Source of the DNA: Gammaproteobacteria bacterium
GTDB lineage: Bacteria > Pseudomonadota > Gammaproteobacteria > Competibacterales > Competibacteraceae
Reading direction: 5' to 3'
NCBI GenBank assembly: GCA_024235095.1
Contig: JACKNC010000002.1
Span: forward strand, 310,001 to 374,000
Length of the DNA: 64,000 bases
The translations under genes were made by a program, and so were the position numbers. The first letter of the stretch is position 1; each line of letters starts with the position of its first letter. The notes beneath the pieces are model-generated. The model made no database searches and was not told the DNA's origin. It worked only from the letters and a program-made list of their open reading frames with translations. This document shows positions 27,684 to 37,199 of this stretch, piece after piece.

Positions 27684-29117
27684 TCAATCCAGCCCCAGTT
27701 TTTTGAGCCGATAACGCAACGCCCGGAAACTGATGCCCAATTTCTCCGCAGCAGCGGTCTTGTTATAACGAGTGGCTTCCAGCGCGCGCATGATGGCCGC
27801 TTTTTCCAAACTCTCCAGATAGCCCTCCAGATCGCTGACGACTGGCGCCGAGGGGTAAGGCACGGTCTTTGGTTCAAAGTCAACCGGCGCGGGCAAATCG
27901 CGCAATGGTTCGGCGGGAACAGGTTCTGGAGCAGGCGCGCTGGCCGGCGAAGAATGCGGGGAAGTCGGTTCCCTAGCCGGCAACAGCAGGTCGCTCGCCT
28001 GGATCACATCGCCTTCACACAACGTAAAGGCTCGCTCCAAAATATTTTCCAACTCGCGGATATTCCCTGGGAATGAATAGGTGCGCAGTGCCGCCAGCGC
28101 GGTCGGCGCCAGTTTCGGCGGCGCATCGCCGATATCCTGACTCAACCGGACGAGAATCGACGCGGCCAATTCCGGAATATCATCGGGATGCTCGCGTAAA
28201 CTGGGCAGCCGCATCTGAATTACATTCAGGCGGTAAAACAGGTCTTGACGAAAAACGCCGTCCTGCACCAGCGCTGTCAGATTCTTATGTGTAGCGCTCA
28301 GAATGCGCACATCGGTTGAGACTTCAACCTGGGCGCCCACCGCGCGCACCGCGCGCTCCTGAATCGCTCGCAACAGCTTCACCTGCATGTGAGCCGGCAG
28401 TTCCGCAACCTCATCCAGGAACAGGGTGCCACCCTGTGCGGCTTGGAACAACCCGCCCTTGTCCTGGGTCGCGCCGGTGAAACTGCCCTTTTTATAACCG
28501 AAGAACTCGCTTTCCATCAGATGTTCAGGAATCGCCCCGCAATTCACCGGCACAAATGGTTTATCCGCGCGCGGCCCCGACAAGTGAATCAGTCGGGCGG
28601 CCAGTTCCTTGCCAGTGCCTGACTCGCCATTAATCATAATCGGCGCTTGACTACGCGCCAGCTTGGCAATCAATGCGCGGACTTCAGCCATGATCGACGA
28701 TTGACCTAGCAGAACCGGGCGATTATCACCAGGACGGCCCTCACCACTGCGATTGAGTCGCAATGCAGTCGATACCATGCTGCGCAATACTGCGAGTTCA
28801 AAGGGTTTTGATACAAAATCGAAGGCGCCAAGTTTAAGCGCCTCTACCGCGCTTTCGACATTGCCATGTGCAGTGATGACCGCCACGGGCAGGCTGGCAT
28901 AGTGCTTTTGAATATGCGCCACCAGTTCCAGTCCGCTGCCGTCTGGCAACCGCAAATCGGTAATGCAGAAGTTAAACGGCTGGCGTTTGAGGAGCGCGCG
29001 CGCCTCGTTCAGGTTTTCCGCCAACAGGCAAGTGACGCCGAGTGGCAGCAGAGTCATTTCGATCAATTCGCGGATGTCGGCTTCGTCATCCACAATCAAA
29101 GCATTGCAGGCATCCAT
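27684..29117 (-). CDS. pilR: Sigma-54-dependent response regulator PilR
   Basis: The protein has 477 residues from the ATG at 29117. A longer frame from 29222 runs through pilS. The receiver domain has phosphorylatable Asp54 (CITDLRLPDG). The AAA+ sigma-54 domain shows NGESGTGKELAARLIH (Walker A), the GAFTGA-class loop as GSFTGATQDKGG, and GGTLFLDEVAELP. The C-terminal helix-turn-helix (NKTAAAEKLGISFRALRYRLKKLGL) is of Fis type. PilR activates pilA and other sigma-54 promoters in type IV pilus regulation. Start overlaps the pilS stop in TGATG. No pilA is in the window. Confidence 0.88.
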   Translation of the reverse strand: MDACNALIVDDEADIRELIEMTLLPLGVTCLLAENLNEARALLKRQPFNFCITDLRLPDGSGLELVAHIQKHYASLPVAVITAHGNVESAVEALKLGAFDFVSKPFELAVLRSMVSTALRLNRSGEGRPGDNRPVLLGQSSIMAEVRALIAKLARSQAPIMINGESGTGKELAARLIHLSGPRADKPFVPVNCGAIPEHLMESEFFGYKKGSFTGATQDKGGLFQAAQGGTLFLDEVAELPAHMQVKLLRAIQERAVRAVGAQVEVSTDVRILSATHKNLTALVQDGVFRQDLFYRLNVIQMRLPSLREHPDDIPELAASILVRLSQDIGDAPPKLAPTALAALRTYSFPGNIRELENILERAFTLCEGDVIQASDLLLPAREPTSPHSSPASAPAPEPVPAEPLRDLPAPVDFEPKTVPYPSAPVVSDLEGYLESLEKAAIMRALEATRYNKTAAAEKLGISFRALRYRLKKLGLD

Positions 29118-30823
29118 CAGTCCTTCTCCGATGCGGAATGGGTGGGAGCGAAGTTGATGCGAAAACAACTGCCGCCCTCGGCGATAGGCAGGTATTGTAA
29201 TTGGGCGCGATTGGCTTCGCACAACTCCCGGGCCAGATACAGGCCCAAACCGGTGCCCTTGGCCCGAGTGGTGAAAAAAGGTTCAAAGAGGTGGGAAATA
29301 TTTTCTGGCGCGATCCCAGGCCCCGCATCGCGCACTTCTACAAACGGTCGTCCATGACTGTTTTCGCGGCCAGCCCGTAGCTCAATGCGTGGAATTTGAT
29401 CCGACCGCACACCGTGTTGGCAAGCGTTAGTGCAAAGATTCCAGAGCACCTGCCGCAGTTGATGGGGGTCGAAGACCACAACCAGGTCAGCCGGATCGAC
29501 CTGTTGGCGCCACTGGGGCGAGGGGCCGTCAACGCTGCGCAAAAGTTCTTCACTGAAAGTGTCCAGCCAGGGTTCTAGCGCTAGCCGTTCCGGTTTAATC
29601 CGATCGCGCCGAGCCAGGTCAAGGACATCATTAATAATGCGGTTAGCGCGTTTGACGTTATCATGGGCGATCTGCGCCAGCCGTTGATCGCTGGCGCTGG
29701 CGCTGGCGCTGGTTGATTCCTCCAACAACTGGACAGCGTGACTGATTGCCGCCAGTGGATTGCGGATTTCATGAGCGATGCCGGCTGTTAAACGCCCTAG
29801 CGCCGCCAGCTTGATCTGCTGCAACTGCGCAGCCGTCTGGTCCGAGTCCTCGAGCAGAATCAGGATGCTGGCAGCCTGATGACCGCTGAGGCGCGTAAAG
29901 CGGGGAATCAGTTCCGGGCGATATTCAGCAGGTCGAAACGGAGAGACGTCAGGATTGCCTTGACGCAGCCAAAGCTCTAAGCGCTGGGCTAATGGCAACG
30001 ATAATTCGTGTAATGGCATACCTGGCGCGACGTCCGGTATGTCGAGCCATTCGCGAGCTGTGTCGTTTAATAGTTGGACTTGACCCACGGCATCGACCAC
30101 CACCACTCCGTTTTGCAGGTGACGGATAATTCCCTGATTCAACTCGGCGATTTCCAACAGCTCCCAGGTCCGCTGTCGCGCCAACGCCTCGCCGCGCCGG
30201 GCGCGCTCGGCCAGTGCGTGAGTCAAGCCGGCAGCGATGAACAGCACGGAACCCAGAACCCCCAGGCGCACCCAGTCGTCGCTGGTATTGCTCAAGCCGT
30301 TCCAAAAATCGATCCAGGAATCAGGTTCGCGTCCCAGGCGAACCAAAGTCTTGGCAGCTTGCCAGCGATCCACCAGCCAGGAAGCGGTTAGCAGGAAGAA
30401 ACCCATCGCGGCGGCCAACAGCGCCGAAATGAGCGGCAGCAGAATAGCGCTGGCCGCCACCGCTGCAATGAGCAGGCTATTCAAACTGCTGGATAAACCG
30501 CCCGAGGCGTTGATCATAATGGTCAGCGCTGTCAGGTCAATGAGCAGTTGCAGGTGGGCCTGTATCGAAAGACGGGGGCGCCGCCAGTAACTACCCGCGA
30601 TCGCCACCATCGCCACTATCATATAAACTGCCGCCGTACTCAAAAACAACCGCGGCTCCTGCTTGCCAAACAAGCGGTTTTGTTCGTCCAGCGCAAACGC
30701 CGCCAGTAACAGCGCCGCCAGGATTAGCCGATAGATATTGGTAGCGCGAAACACCCGCCACAGATGGCGGCGATCCATGAAACGGTCGGTCTGGAAACTA
30801 GCGAGTGGGTTGGATAAGGTCAT
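29117..30823 (-). CDS. pilS: Sensor histidine kinase PilS
   Basis: This is a 568-residue kinase with about six membrane helices in the first 210 residues (including LILAALLLAAFAL, AVYMIVAMVAIAG, LLIDLTALTIMI and SALLAAAMGFFLL). A PAS-like segment follows near 225-330. The dimerisation histidine lies in IAHEIRNPLAAISHAVQLL (about residue 350). ATP-binding boxes are NLCTNACQHG, DAGPGIAPENISHLFEPFF and GTGLGLYLA. The GGLSSSLNSLLI stretch between helices is typical of PilS. It phosphorylates PilR. The next M (MDRRHLWRVF, at 30781) is an alternative start. Confidence 0.87.
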   Translation of the reverse strand: MTLSNPLASFQTDRFMDRRHLWRVFRATNIYRLILAALLLAAFALDEQNRLFGKQEPRLFLSTAAVYMIVAMVAIAGSYWRRPRLSIQAHLQLLIDLTALTIMINASGGLSSSLNSLLIAAVAASAILLPLISALLAAAMGFFLLTASWLVDRWQAAKTLVRLGREPDSWIDFWNGLSNTSDDWVRLGVLGSVLFIAAGLTHALAERARRGEALARQRTWELLEIAELNQGIIRHLQNGVVVVDAVGQVQLLNDTAREWLDIPDVAPGMPLHELSLPLAQRLELWLRQGNPDVSPFRPAEYRPELIPRFTRLSGHQAASILILLEDSDQTAAQLQQIKLAALGRLTAGIAHEIRNPLAAISHAVQLLEESTSASASASDQRLAQIAHDNVKRANRIINDVLDLARRDRIKPERLALEPWLDTFSEELLRSVDGPSPQWRQQVDPADLVVVFDPHQLRQVLWNLCTNACQHGVRSDQIPRIELRAGRENSHGRPFVEVRDAGPGIAPENISHLFEPFFTTRAKGTGLGLYLARELCEANRAQLQYLPIAEGGSCFRINFAPTHSASEKD

Positions 30824-31019
30824 GACAAAATGGCGCGCAGCAGCGACTCTCCAGTAAAGTAACGATACAACAGTTATTCTAATCGCTACAGACCAGCGAT
30901 GGATTGATTTTCGCTAGTCTCGCGCTGGCGGATCGATAATCTTGCAATCAAGATTATGGAGATTGGGGTTTTTCAGGATACAATGCTGGCTTCAACACAA
31001 GAGGGGGATGTACTCCATC

Positions 31020-32183
31020 ATGAACCTGCACGAATACCAAGCAAAAGAACTTCTCCAGCAATTTGGCGTGGCGATTCCCAAAGGCATCAAGGTCACTTCC
31101 CAACAGGAAGCGATCGAAGCCGCCAAGGAAATCCAGCCCAACGGACCGTGGGTCGTCAAGGCCCAGGTTCACGCCGGCGGCCGCGGTAAGGCAGGCGGCG
31201 TCAAGTTTGTCACCACTCTTCAGGACGTTGAAGCGCAGGCGGGCCGGTTGCTCGGCTCGACGCTGCATACCCATCAGACCGGGCCGGAGGGCGTTAAGGT
31301 CCACCAGCTGCTGATCCAGGATGGCGTGGACATTGCTAAGGAATATTATTTGAGCTGCCTGGTGGATCGCAGCAAGAAGCGCGTTATCTTGATTGGCTCT
31401 TCCGAAGGCGGCATGGACATCGAAGAAGTCGCCGCCAAGACGCCGGAAAAAATTCTGACCCTGACCATTGATCCCACCGCTGGCATTCAGCCCTATCAGG
31501 CCCGCGACCTGGGTTTCAAGATGGGCATGGGCAAGAAGGAAGTGGACCAGCTGGTCAAGGTAGTGAGCGGCATTTACAACCTGTTCGTCCAGAAAGACTG
31601 CAGCATGGTCGAGATCAACCCGTTGATCGTGACCGCCGACGGCCAGGTGATGGCGCTAGACGCCAAAGTCAGCCTGGACGACAACGCGCTGTACCGGCAC
31701 AAGGATACTGCAGAAATGCGCGATCCTACCCAGGAAGACGAGCGCGAACATATCGCCCACGAAATCGGCCTGAACTATGTCGCCCTGGACGGCAATATCG
31801 GCTGCATGGTCAATGGCGCTGGCTTGGCGATGGCGACCATGGACGTCATCAAGCTGCATGGCGGCGAACCGGCCAATTTCCTGGATGTAGGCGGCGGCGC
31901 GACCGCGGACCGTGTGGCCCGCGCGTTCAAGCTGATCCTGTCTTCTTCCAAGGTCAAAGCGATCCTGGTCAACATTTTTGGCGGCATCGTCCGCTGCGAC
32001 ACGATTGCTGAAGGCATTATCACTGCGGTCAAGGAAGTCGGTTTGACCCTGCCGGTGGTAGTGCGTCTACAAGGCACCAATGTGGAAGCGGGCCGCGAGA
32101 TGTTGGCCAAGTCCGGCATGAATATCATGGCCGCCGACGATCTGACCGACGCCGCCAAGCAGGCAGTCGCCTCTGCGCAGTAA
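31020..32183 (+). CDS. sucC: Succinyl-CoA synthetase beta subunit
   Basis: The protein is 387 residues from ATG 31020 (MNLHEYQAKELLQQFG). The longer frame from 30942 has an unrelated leader. An ATP-grasp domain fills the first half (PWVVKAQVHAGGRGKAGGVK, ATP site). The CoA-binding end includes MVNGAGLAMATMD, NFLDVGGGA and NIFGGIVRCD. Together with SucD it converts succinyl-CoA to succinate in the TCA cycle and makes ATP or GTP. Length matches E. coli SucC (388). sucD follows 45 nt later, and a terminator closes the pair. Confidence 0.97.
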   Translation: MNLHEYQAKELLQQFGVAIPKGIKVTSQQEAIEAAKEIQPNGPWVVKAQVHAGGRGKAGGVKFVTTLQDVEAQAGRLLGSTLHTHQTGPEGVKVHQLLIQDGVDIAKEYYLSCLVDRSKKRVILIGSSEGGMDIEEVAAKTPEKILTLTIDPTAGIQPYQARDLGFKMGMGKKEVDQLVKVVSGIYNLFVQKDCSMVEINPLIVTADGQVMALDAKVSLDDNALYRHKDTAEMRDPTQEDEREHIAHEIGLNYVALDGNIGCMVNGAGLAMATMDVIKLHGGEPANFLDVGGGATADRVARAFKLILSSSKVKAILVNIFGGIVRCDTIAEGIITAVKEVGLTLPVVVRLQGTNVEAGREMLAKSGMNIMAADDLTDAAKQAVASAQ

Positions 32184-32228
32184 TCCAGCGCGCCTCCGGT
32201 TTCCACGAACAGAGAGAATAAGACGACC

Positions 32229-33104
32229 ATGAGTATCCTGATTAATAAAGACACCAAGGTGATCTGCCAGGGCTTCACCGGCTCGCAAGGCACTTTCCAT
32301 GCTGAACAAGCGATCGCTTACGGCACCAACCTGGTGGGCGGCATCAGTCCCGGCAAGGGCGGCAGCGCCCATCTGGGCAAGCCGGTGTTCAACACCGTGT
32401 ATGAAGCGGTCGCCGCCACTGGCGCCGAAGCCAGCATGATCTATGTCCCCGCGCCTTTTGCTGGCGATGCGATCCTGGAAGCGGCGGACGCTGGCATCAA
32501 GGTTATCGCCTGTATTACCGAAGGCATTCCCGTCACAGACATGCTAAAGGTCAAGGCAGTGCTGACCAGCAATTACCCGGATGTCTACCTGATCGGCCCG
32601 AACTGCCCCGGCGTCATCACTCCGGGCGGCTGCAAGATGGGTATCATGCCTGGCCATATCCATTTGCCCGGCAAGATCGGCATCGTCTCCCGCTCCGGTA
32701 CGTTGACCTACGAAGCCGTTTGGCAGACGACTCAGGCGGGCTTGGGTCAGAGCACCTGTGTGGGCATCGGCGGCGATCCGATTCACGGGATGAGCTTTGT
32801 CGACGTGCTAAGGCTGTTCAAGGATGACCCACAGACCGAGGGTATTGTAATGGTTGGCGAAATCGGCGGTTCCGCGGAAGAGGAAGGCGCTGAATTCATC
32901 AAAGCCAATATTAAGAAGCCAGTGGTGGCTTATATCGCGGGCGTCACTGCGCCGCCTGGCAAGCGCATGGGTCATGCCGGCGCTATCATCATGGGTGGCA
33001 AAGGTACGGCGGCGGACAAGTTTGCGGCCCTGGAAGCCGCCGGCGCCAAAATTGTGCGCTCTCCGGCGGACATCGGCGCGGCGATGAAGGTTTTTTTTAG
33101 CTAA
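32229..33104 (+). CDS. sucD: Succinyl-CoA synthetase alpha subunit
   Basis: This 291-residue subunit binds CoA through GFTGSQGTFHAEQAI and carries the phosphorylated His249 in MGHAGAIIMGGKGTAADK. LIGPNCPGVITPGGCKMGIMP is the typical CoA/nucleotide signature. It pairs with SucC. The stop codon is followed 20 nt later by a strong terminator. Length is as in the family. Confidence 0.97.
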   Translation: MSILINKDTKVICQGFTGSQGTFHAEQAIAYGTNLVGGISPGKGGSAHLGKPVFNTVYEAVAATGAEASMIYVPAPFAGDAILEAADAGIKVIACITEGIPVTDMLKVKAVLTSNYPDVYLIGPNCPGVITPGGCKMGIMPGHIHLPGKIGIVSRSGTLTYEAVWQTTQAGLGQSTCVGIGGDPIHGMSFVDVLRLFKDDPQTEGIVMVGEIGGSAEEEGAEFIKANIKKPVVAYIAGVTAPPGKRMGHAGAIIMGGKGTAADKFAALEAAGAKIVRSPADIGAAMKVFFS

Positions 33105-33123
33105 CAGCCGTTGTTGAAAGTTC

Positions 33124-33169
33124 AGCGCGGGATACGATAATGAAAGCGTATTGTGTCCCGCGCTTTTTT
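33124..33169 (+). terminator. Rho-independent terminator of sucCD
   Basis: AGCGCGGGA and TCCCGCGCT form a 9-bp stem, with a spacer loop of about 23 nt that has some further pairing. TTTTTT follows directly. Confidence 0.85.
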
Positions 33170-33221
33170 ATTGCAATGGATGTTAGCGGCAATTGTCTCT
33201 CTCCCGCATTGGGAGATAGAA

Positions 33222-33860
33222 ATGGCCTATAACCGATTTACCATAGAGTCCATTAAAAAGAACTTTGGCGTAAGGATTATCGGCGATGTTTCCCTGTTTG
33301 AACCGATTGTTCCGGTAGAACCGAGCGATATTCTGGCTCGGTTTCTTGAACGCTATTTACCATTGGGCAGCGCGATTGGCACAGAAAAAGCGCGATCGGA
33401 ATTTATTATTGCGCCAATTTTGGCCGAAATTACCGAACTCACTCATCACACCGTCAGCCTGTTTTCCGGGGTGGAATTCGATGTCGATGAGGAAAAGGGT
33501 TTGACGGGAAGATGTGGCTTTATCTTTAGCGCTTCACCGGTTCGATATACTGTGGAAGTCCCCGTCCTGGCCGTCGTTGAGGCTAAAAATGATAATATCA
33601 ACAGCGGATTGGGCCAGTGCATGGCTGAAATGATCGCTGTGCGACTCTTCAACGAACAGGAAGGGCATGCATTTGATGTTTCTTATGGCGTCGTCACCAC
33701 AGGCAGTGTGTGGCGATTTTTAAAATTGCAAAATAATGATATTTTTATCGACAGGCAGGAATATTTTATCGATAACCTGAGAAACTTGTTGGGCATTTTG
33801 ATGGAGATTGTTTCAAAGCATACCTCCTGTTTATCCTCTGCTTCCGGTAAAAACCAATGA
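33222..33860 (+). CDS. Hypothetical protein, possible PD-(D/E)XK-like fold
   Basis: The protein has 212 residues from ATG 33222 (MAYNRFTIESIKKNFGV), where GGGAGA lies 7 nt upstream. A longer frame starts at 33153 but has no ribosome site. I do not recognise a named family. The core RYTVEVPVLAVVEAKNDNINSGLGQCMAEM resembles the (D)...ExK strand of nuclease-like folds and is typical of small hypothetical proteins seen in cyanobacteria and sulfur bacteria. It overlaps nadE by 4 nt (ATGA), so it is co-translated with it, perhaps by chance of insertion. Confidence 0.65.
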   Translation: MAYNRFTIESIKKNFGVRIIGDVSLFEPIVPVEPSDILARFLERYLPLGSAIGTEKARSEFIIAPILAEITELTHHTVSLFSGVEFDVDEEKGLTGRCGFIFSASPVRYTVEVPVLAVVEAKNDNINSGLGQCMAEMIAVRLFNEQEGHAFDVSYGVVTTGSVWRFLKLQNNDIFIDRQEYFIDNLRNLLGILMEIVSKHTSCLSSASGKNQ

Positions 33861-35491
33861 CTGATCGGGATTCACCCTTCCGGGTCGTTATGGCCCAACT
33901 GGATTTTCTGGTCGGTGACCTTGCAGGCAATACCGACAAAATCATCATCGCCGCTGCTGAGGCTCGTGACCGGTTAAACGCCGACTTGATTGTATTTCCC
34001 GAACTGACACTGACCGGTTATCCCCCCGAAGATTTGTTGCTGCGCCCGAGTTTTATCCGCCAGGTAGAGCCGGCGTTGCAGCGACTGTCTAATGAAATTC
34101 ATGGCATTGCCGCTGTGGTCGGTTGTCCATTCTCAACCCCGGAAGGGTTGCGCAATGCCGCTGTGGTTCTGGCGAATGGCGCGATTCAGGCCCGCTACTT
34201 CAAGCAATGGCTGCCCAACTACAGCGTATTTGATGAAAAGCGTTATTTTACGCCTGGCGAGGATCCTGTGGTGTTTGCAGTCGCTGGAATGCGTGTGGGC
34301 GTTACAATCTGCGAAGATGTCTGGTTGCCGGGACCCGTTGCCCAAGCTGCCGGAGCCGGAGCGCAACTGCTGATTAATCTCAATGCTTCGCCCTATCACG
34401 CCGGCAAGGGCGAGCAACGGCTGGCGGCTCTGCGGCAGCGGGTGCGCGAGGGCTGTATCCCCATTGTTTACGTCAATCTGGTCGGTGGTCAGGACGAACT
34501 GGTTTTTGATGGCGGTTCGCTGGTGGTGGGCGCAGATGGCGTCTTGACCCAACGCACGCCCTTCTTTGCCGAAGGACTGTATCCGGTAGACTTTGAGTTA
34601 TCCGCCACCGGGGTGAAGCCTGTATCGGCTGAAGTGGCTGGCGAACCGGGAACGGAAGAAGGCGTCTATCAGGCGCTAGTCCTGGGGGTACGGGATTATG
34701 TCAACAAGAACGGCTTTCCCGGCGCGGTGCTGGGTTTGTCCGGCGGCATCGACTCGGCATTGACCCTGGCGATCGCCGTCGATGCGCTGGGCGCGGAGCG
34801 GGTTGAAGCGGTGCTAATGCCCTCGCGCTACACAGCGGAGATGAGCAATAGCGACGCGGAGCAGGAAGCTCGAACTCTTGGCGTGAAATATCACATCATG
34901 CCGATTGAACCGGCGTTTCAGTCTTTTCTACAAATTTTGCAGCCGGTGCTGGCCGGATTGCCGCCCGATACGACCGAGGAAAATATCCAGGCGCGTTGCC
35001 GGGGCGTACTGCTGATGGCGATTTCCAACAAGACCGGCAAGCTGGTGTTGACAACGGGCAATAAGAGCGAAACGGCGGTTGGCTATTCTACGCTGTATGG
35101 AGATATGGCGGGCGGTTTCGCACCGATCAAGGATGTGTTGAAAACCATGGTTTACCGACTGGCGGTCTGGCGGAACCAGCAGTCGCCCGTCATTCCACAA
35201 CGAGTGATCGACCGGCCGCCCTCGGCGGAACTGCGCCCGGATCAGACGGATCAAGACAGCCTGCCGCCTTATGATCTGCTGGATACTATCCTGCATGGTT
35301 ATGTGGAGCAGGATCATTCGATTGATGAACTGGTGGATGCGGGTTTTGACCAAGCTATCGTTGAACGGGTCGCGCGTTTGGTGATCCTGAACGAATATAA
35401 ACGTCGTCAGGCCGCGCCAGGCGTGCGCATTACTCCGCGCGCTTTTGGGCGGGACCGACGCTATCCGATCACTTCGGGATTCCGGCGCTGA
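33857..35491 (+). CDS. nadE: Glutamine-dependent NAD+ synthetase
   Basis: This is a 544-residue two-domain enzyme. The N-terminal nitrilase-like glutaminase domain has Glu49 (IVFPELTLTGYPPEDLL), the Lys of FKQWLPNY and nucleophile Cys152 (GVTICEDVWLP). The C-terminal ATP pyrophosphatase domain has LGLSGGIDSALT (Ser295) and TGNKSETAVGYSTLYGDMAGG. It amidates nicotinate adenine dinucleotide to NAD+ using glutamine as the ammonia source. Length is usual for the proteobacterial form. It is the last gene before the convergent suhB. Confidence 0.96.
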   Translation: MTDRDSPFRVVMAQLDFLVGDLAGNTDKIIIAAAEARDRLNADLIVFPELTLTGYPPEDLLLRPSFIRQVEPALQRLSNEIHGIAAVVGCPFSTPEGLRNAAVVLANGAIQARYFKQWLPNYSVFDEKRYFTPGEDPVVFAVAGMRVGVTICEDVWLPGPVAQAAGAGAQLLINLNASPYHAGKGEQRLAALRQRVREGCIPIVYVNLVGGQDELVFDGGSLVVGADGVLTQRTPFFAEGLYPVDFELSATGVKPVSAEVAGEPGTEEGVYQALVLGVRDYVNKNGFPGAVLGLSGGIDSALTLAIAVDALGAERVEAVLMPSRYTAEMSNSDAEQEARTLGVKYHIMPIEPAFQSFLQILQPVLAGLPPDTTEENIQARCRGVLLMAISNKTGKLVLTTGNKSETAVGYSTLYGDMAGGFAPIKDVLKTMVYRLAVWRNQQSPVIPQRVIDRPPSAELRPDQTDQDSLPPYDLLDTILHGYVEQDHSIDELVDAGFDQAIVERVARLVILNEYKRRQAAPGVRITPRAFGRDRRYPITSGFRR

Positions 35492-35505
35492 GTGGTAAGG
35501 CGTCT

Positions 35506-36303
35506 CTAGCCTTTCTTAGCCTCAAGATGGGGTTGCATCTCCTGCAACAGTCCCTTGAACACCTTGGGATTGCCGGCCACGATGTCGCCTGACTTCATAA
35601 ACTCGTTGCCGCCGGTGAAATCACTGACCAATCCACCCGCTTCCTGCACCAGCAATACCCCCGCGCCGATATCCCAGGGTTTCAGATTCATTTCCCAGAA
35701 ACCGTCCAGACGCCCCGATGCGACATAGGACAAATCCAATGACGCAGCGCCGGCGCGGCGAATCTCCACGCATTTGCCAAACAAACTGGTGAAGAAACTC
35801 AGATAGGCTGGCTGGCGCGCTGGATGCAAAAACGGAAAGCCCGTTCCAAGCAGTGCATGCTCCACGCTATTGACTCCGCTGACCCGGATGCGCCGGTCAT
35901 TGAGCTGTGCGCCTTCGCCGCGTGATGCGCTGAACATCTCCTGCCGAATTGGATCGTAAACCAGCCCCGCTTCGAGCCGGTTTTTATGGCGAAAGGCGAT
36001 GGAGATGGCGAAGTGTGGGATGCCGTGCAGGAAATTAGTGGTGCCATCCAGTGGATCGATGAGCCATTGATATTCATCCTGCCCGGTTTGCGCGCCGCTT
36101 TCTTCGGCCAAGATGCTGTGGTTGGGGTAGGTCTTGTGCAGGATCTGGATAATCTCCCGTTCAGATTGTACGTCCGCTTCACTAACGAAATCATTGCGTT
36201 TTTTTTCAGTGACGTTGAGCCGCTCAAGATGGTCAAAATGGCGGAGCAGAATACGGCTAGCGCTCAGTGCGGCGCGTTTGGCGATGGTCAGGACTGGATG
36301 CAT
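35506..36303 (-). CDS. suhB: Inositol-1-monophosphatase family protein SuhB
   Basis: The 265-residue protein has the metal-site motifs of the family. These are ILAEESG (Glu of site 1), IDPLDGTTNFLHGIPHFAISIA and the second-site LKPWDIGAGVLLVQEAGG. SuhB hydrolyses inositol monophosphate in vitro and also acts in rRNA antitermination with NusB/NusE in E. coli. Which role dominates here is unknown. It is convergent with nadE (14 nt apart) and divergent from the next gene. Confidence 0.93.
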   Translation of the reverse strand: MHPVLTIAKRAALSASRILLRHFDHLERLNVTEKKRNDFVSEADVQSEREIIQILHKTYPNHSILAEESGAQTGQDEYQWLIDPLDGTTNFLHGIPHFAISIAFRHKNRLEAGLVYDPIRQEMFSASRGEGAQLNDRRIRVSGVNSVEHALLGTGFPFLHPARQPAYLSFFTSLFGKCVEIRRAGAASLDLSYVASGRLDGFWEMNLKPWDIGAGVLLVQEAGGLVSDFTGGNEFMKSGDIVAGNPKVFKGLLQEMQPHLEAKKG

Positions 36304-36677
36304 AGCAGGCTAGGGGTGGTTGAATAACAAGAGCAGCCGGAATATCCGGTGTGGAACTTCATGATAGCAGAACAGGGTCGTCCTCGAACGCCAAAGGCAT
36401 GGTCTTTCTCCCGAAACAGAAAATTTTGACACAAGAGTCGATTTGAACCAGTTCTTCAGACTGTTTATCGCTTTTGAAGCCATCTATTTCAGATGATATT
36501 CGATTATACAAATTTGATTCAGCCACTAATATGCTACGATAATAATGAATGATAGGAATCTCATAAAGTTGAGATTTTTGAAGTTTGATAATTTATGTGG
36601 CATGTAGATTGCTTACATACAACCTGACACAATGTCTTGATTCAATCCAGATTTAACCTAGGTTAGGGAGCGTATCG
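36304..36677. other. Intergenic region with terminator-like hairpin
   Basis: No gene is seen. The stretch from about 36420 is AT-rich. At 36557-36579, AATCTCA and TGAGATT form a stem followed by TTT on the plus strand, about 100 nt before the next start. Its only possible target is a transcript running into the 36678 gene, so it could be an attenuator. The stem is short. Confidence 0.4.
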
Positions 36678-37067
36678 ATGAAACTGAATAACATCATGAT
36701 CACCGTATTGTGGATTTCTCTACTGGCTATTCCCCCTTCCACCCAAGCAGGCAATGATGAAATACTGCGGGGATTCATGGGCATCATGCAGGAGATGCAA
36801 AAACAGTCGGGAGCTGACGCGGATCCAAACAGTAAGGCGATTATGGACGCGTTCGGTAAGGCAATGGGGGGCAAAGGCGACCGTGACCGTCAGAGAAAAG
36901 GCAAAGGTGACCGTGACCGTCAGGGCAAAGGCAAAGGTGACCGTGACCGTCAAGGCAAGGGCAAAGATGACCGTGACCGTCAGGGCAAAGGCAAAGGTGA
37001 CCGTGACCGTCAAGGCAAGGGCAAAAAACGTCAGGCAAAAGGCGACCGGCAACGTCGTCAGAATTAA
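36678..37067 (+). CDS. Secreted low-complexity protein with GKGDRDRQ repeats
   Basis: This 129-residue protein has a signal peptide (about 1-25, WISLLAIPPSTQA before GNDE). Residues 63 to 115 are five tandem units of about 10 residues around KGDRDRQGKG, with one KDDRDRQGKG variant, then a basic tail RQAKGDRQRRQN. The unit is 30 nt at DNA level. The repeated part is intrinsically disordered, rich in Lys, Arg, Asp and Gly, and carries a strong net positive charge. Function is unknown. A terminator at 37078 closes it off from pspA. Confidence 0.6.
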   Translation: MKLNNIMITVLWISLLAIPPSTQAGNDEILRGFMGIMQEMQKQSGADADPNSKAIMDAFGKAMGGKGDRDRQRKGKGDRDRQGKGKGDRDRQGKGKDDRDRQGKGKGDRDRQGKGKKRQAKGDRQRRQN

Positions 37068-37077
37068 CTCCTACCAC

Positions 37078-37104
37078 AAAATTCGCCATCCCGGCGAATT
37101 TTTT
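37078..37104 (+). terminator. Rho-independent terminator
   Basis: AAAATTCGCC and GGCGAATTTT pair around a short loop, followed by TT. It lies 10 nt after the repeat-protein stop. Confidence 0.8.
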
Positions 37105-37199
37105 CAAAGTTTTAATTAAACACTGTTCATATAAAAATTTCCCCACTATACTCAAGACTGTTTCCTTCCCCTGTTACTTAAAGCGCCCGGAGGTGTTCC

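Noticed and set aside
28073..29357. Plus-strand frames across pilR and pilS
   Set aside because: They lack ribosome sites and run opposite to genes with strong two-component motifs.
36868..37030. Regular 30-bp repeats that could look like a CRISPR array
   Set aside because: The units are in frame, encode a charged decapeptide and have no unique spacers.
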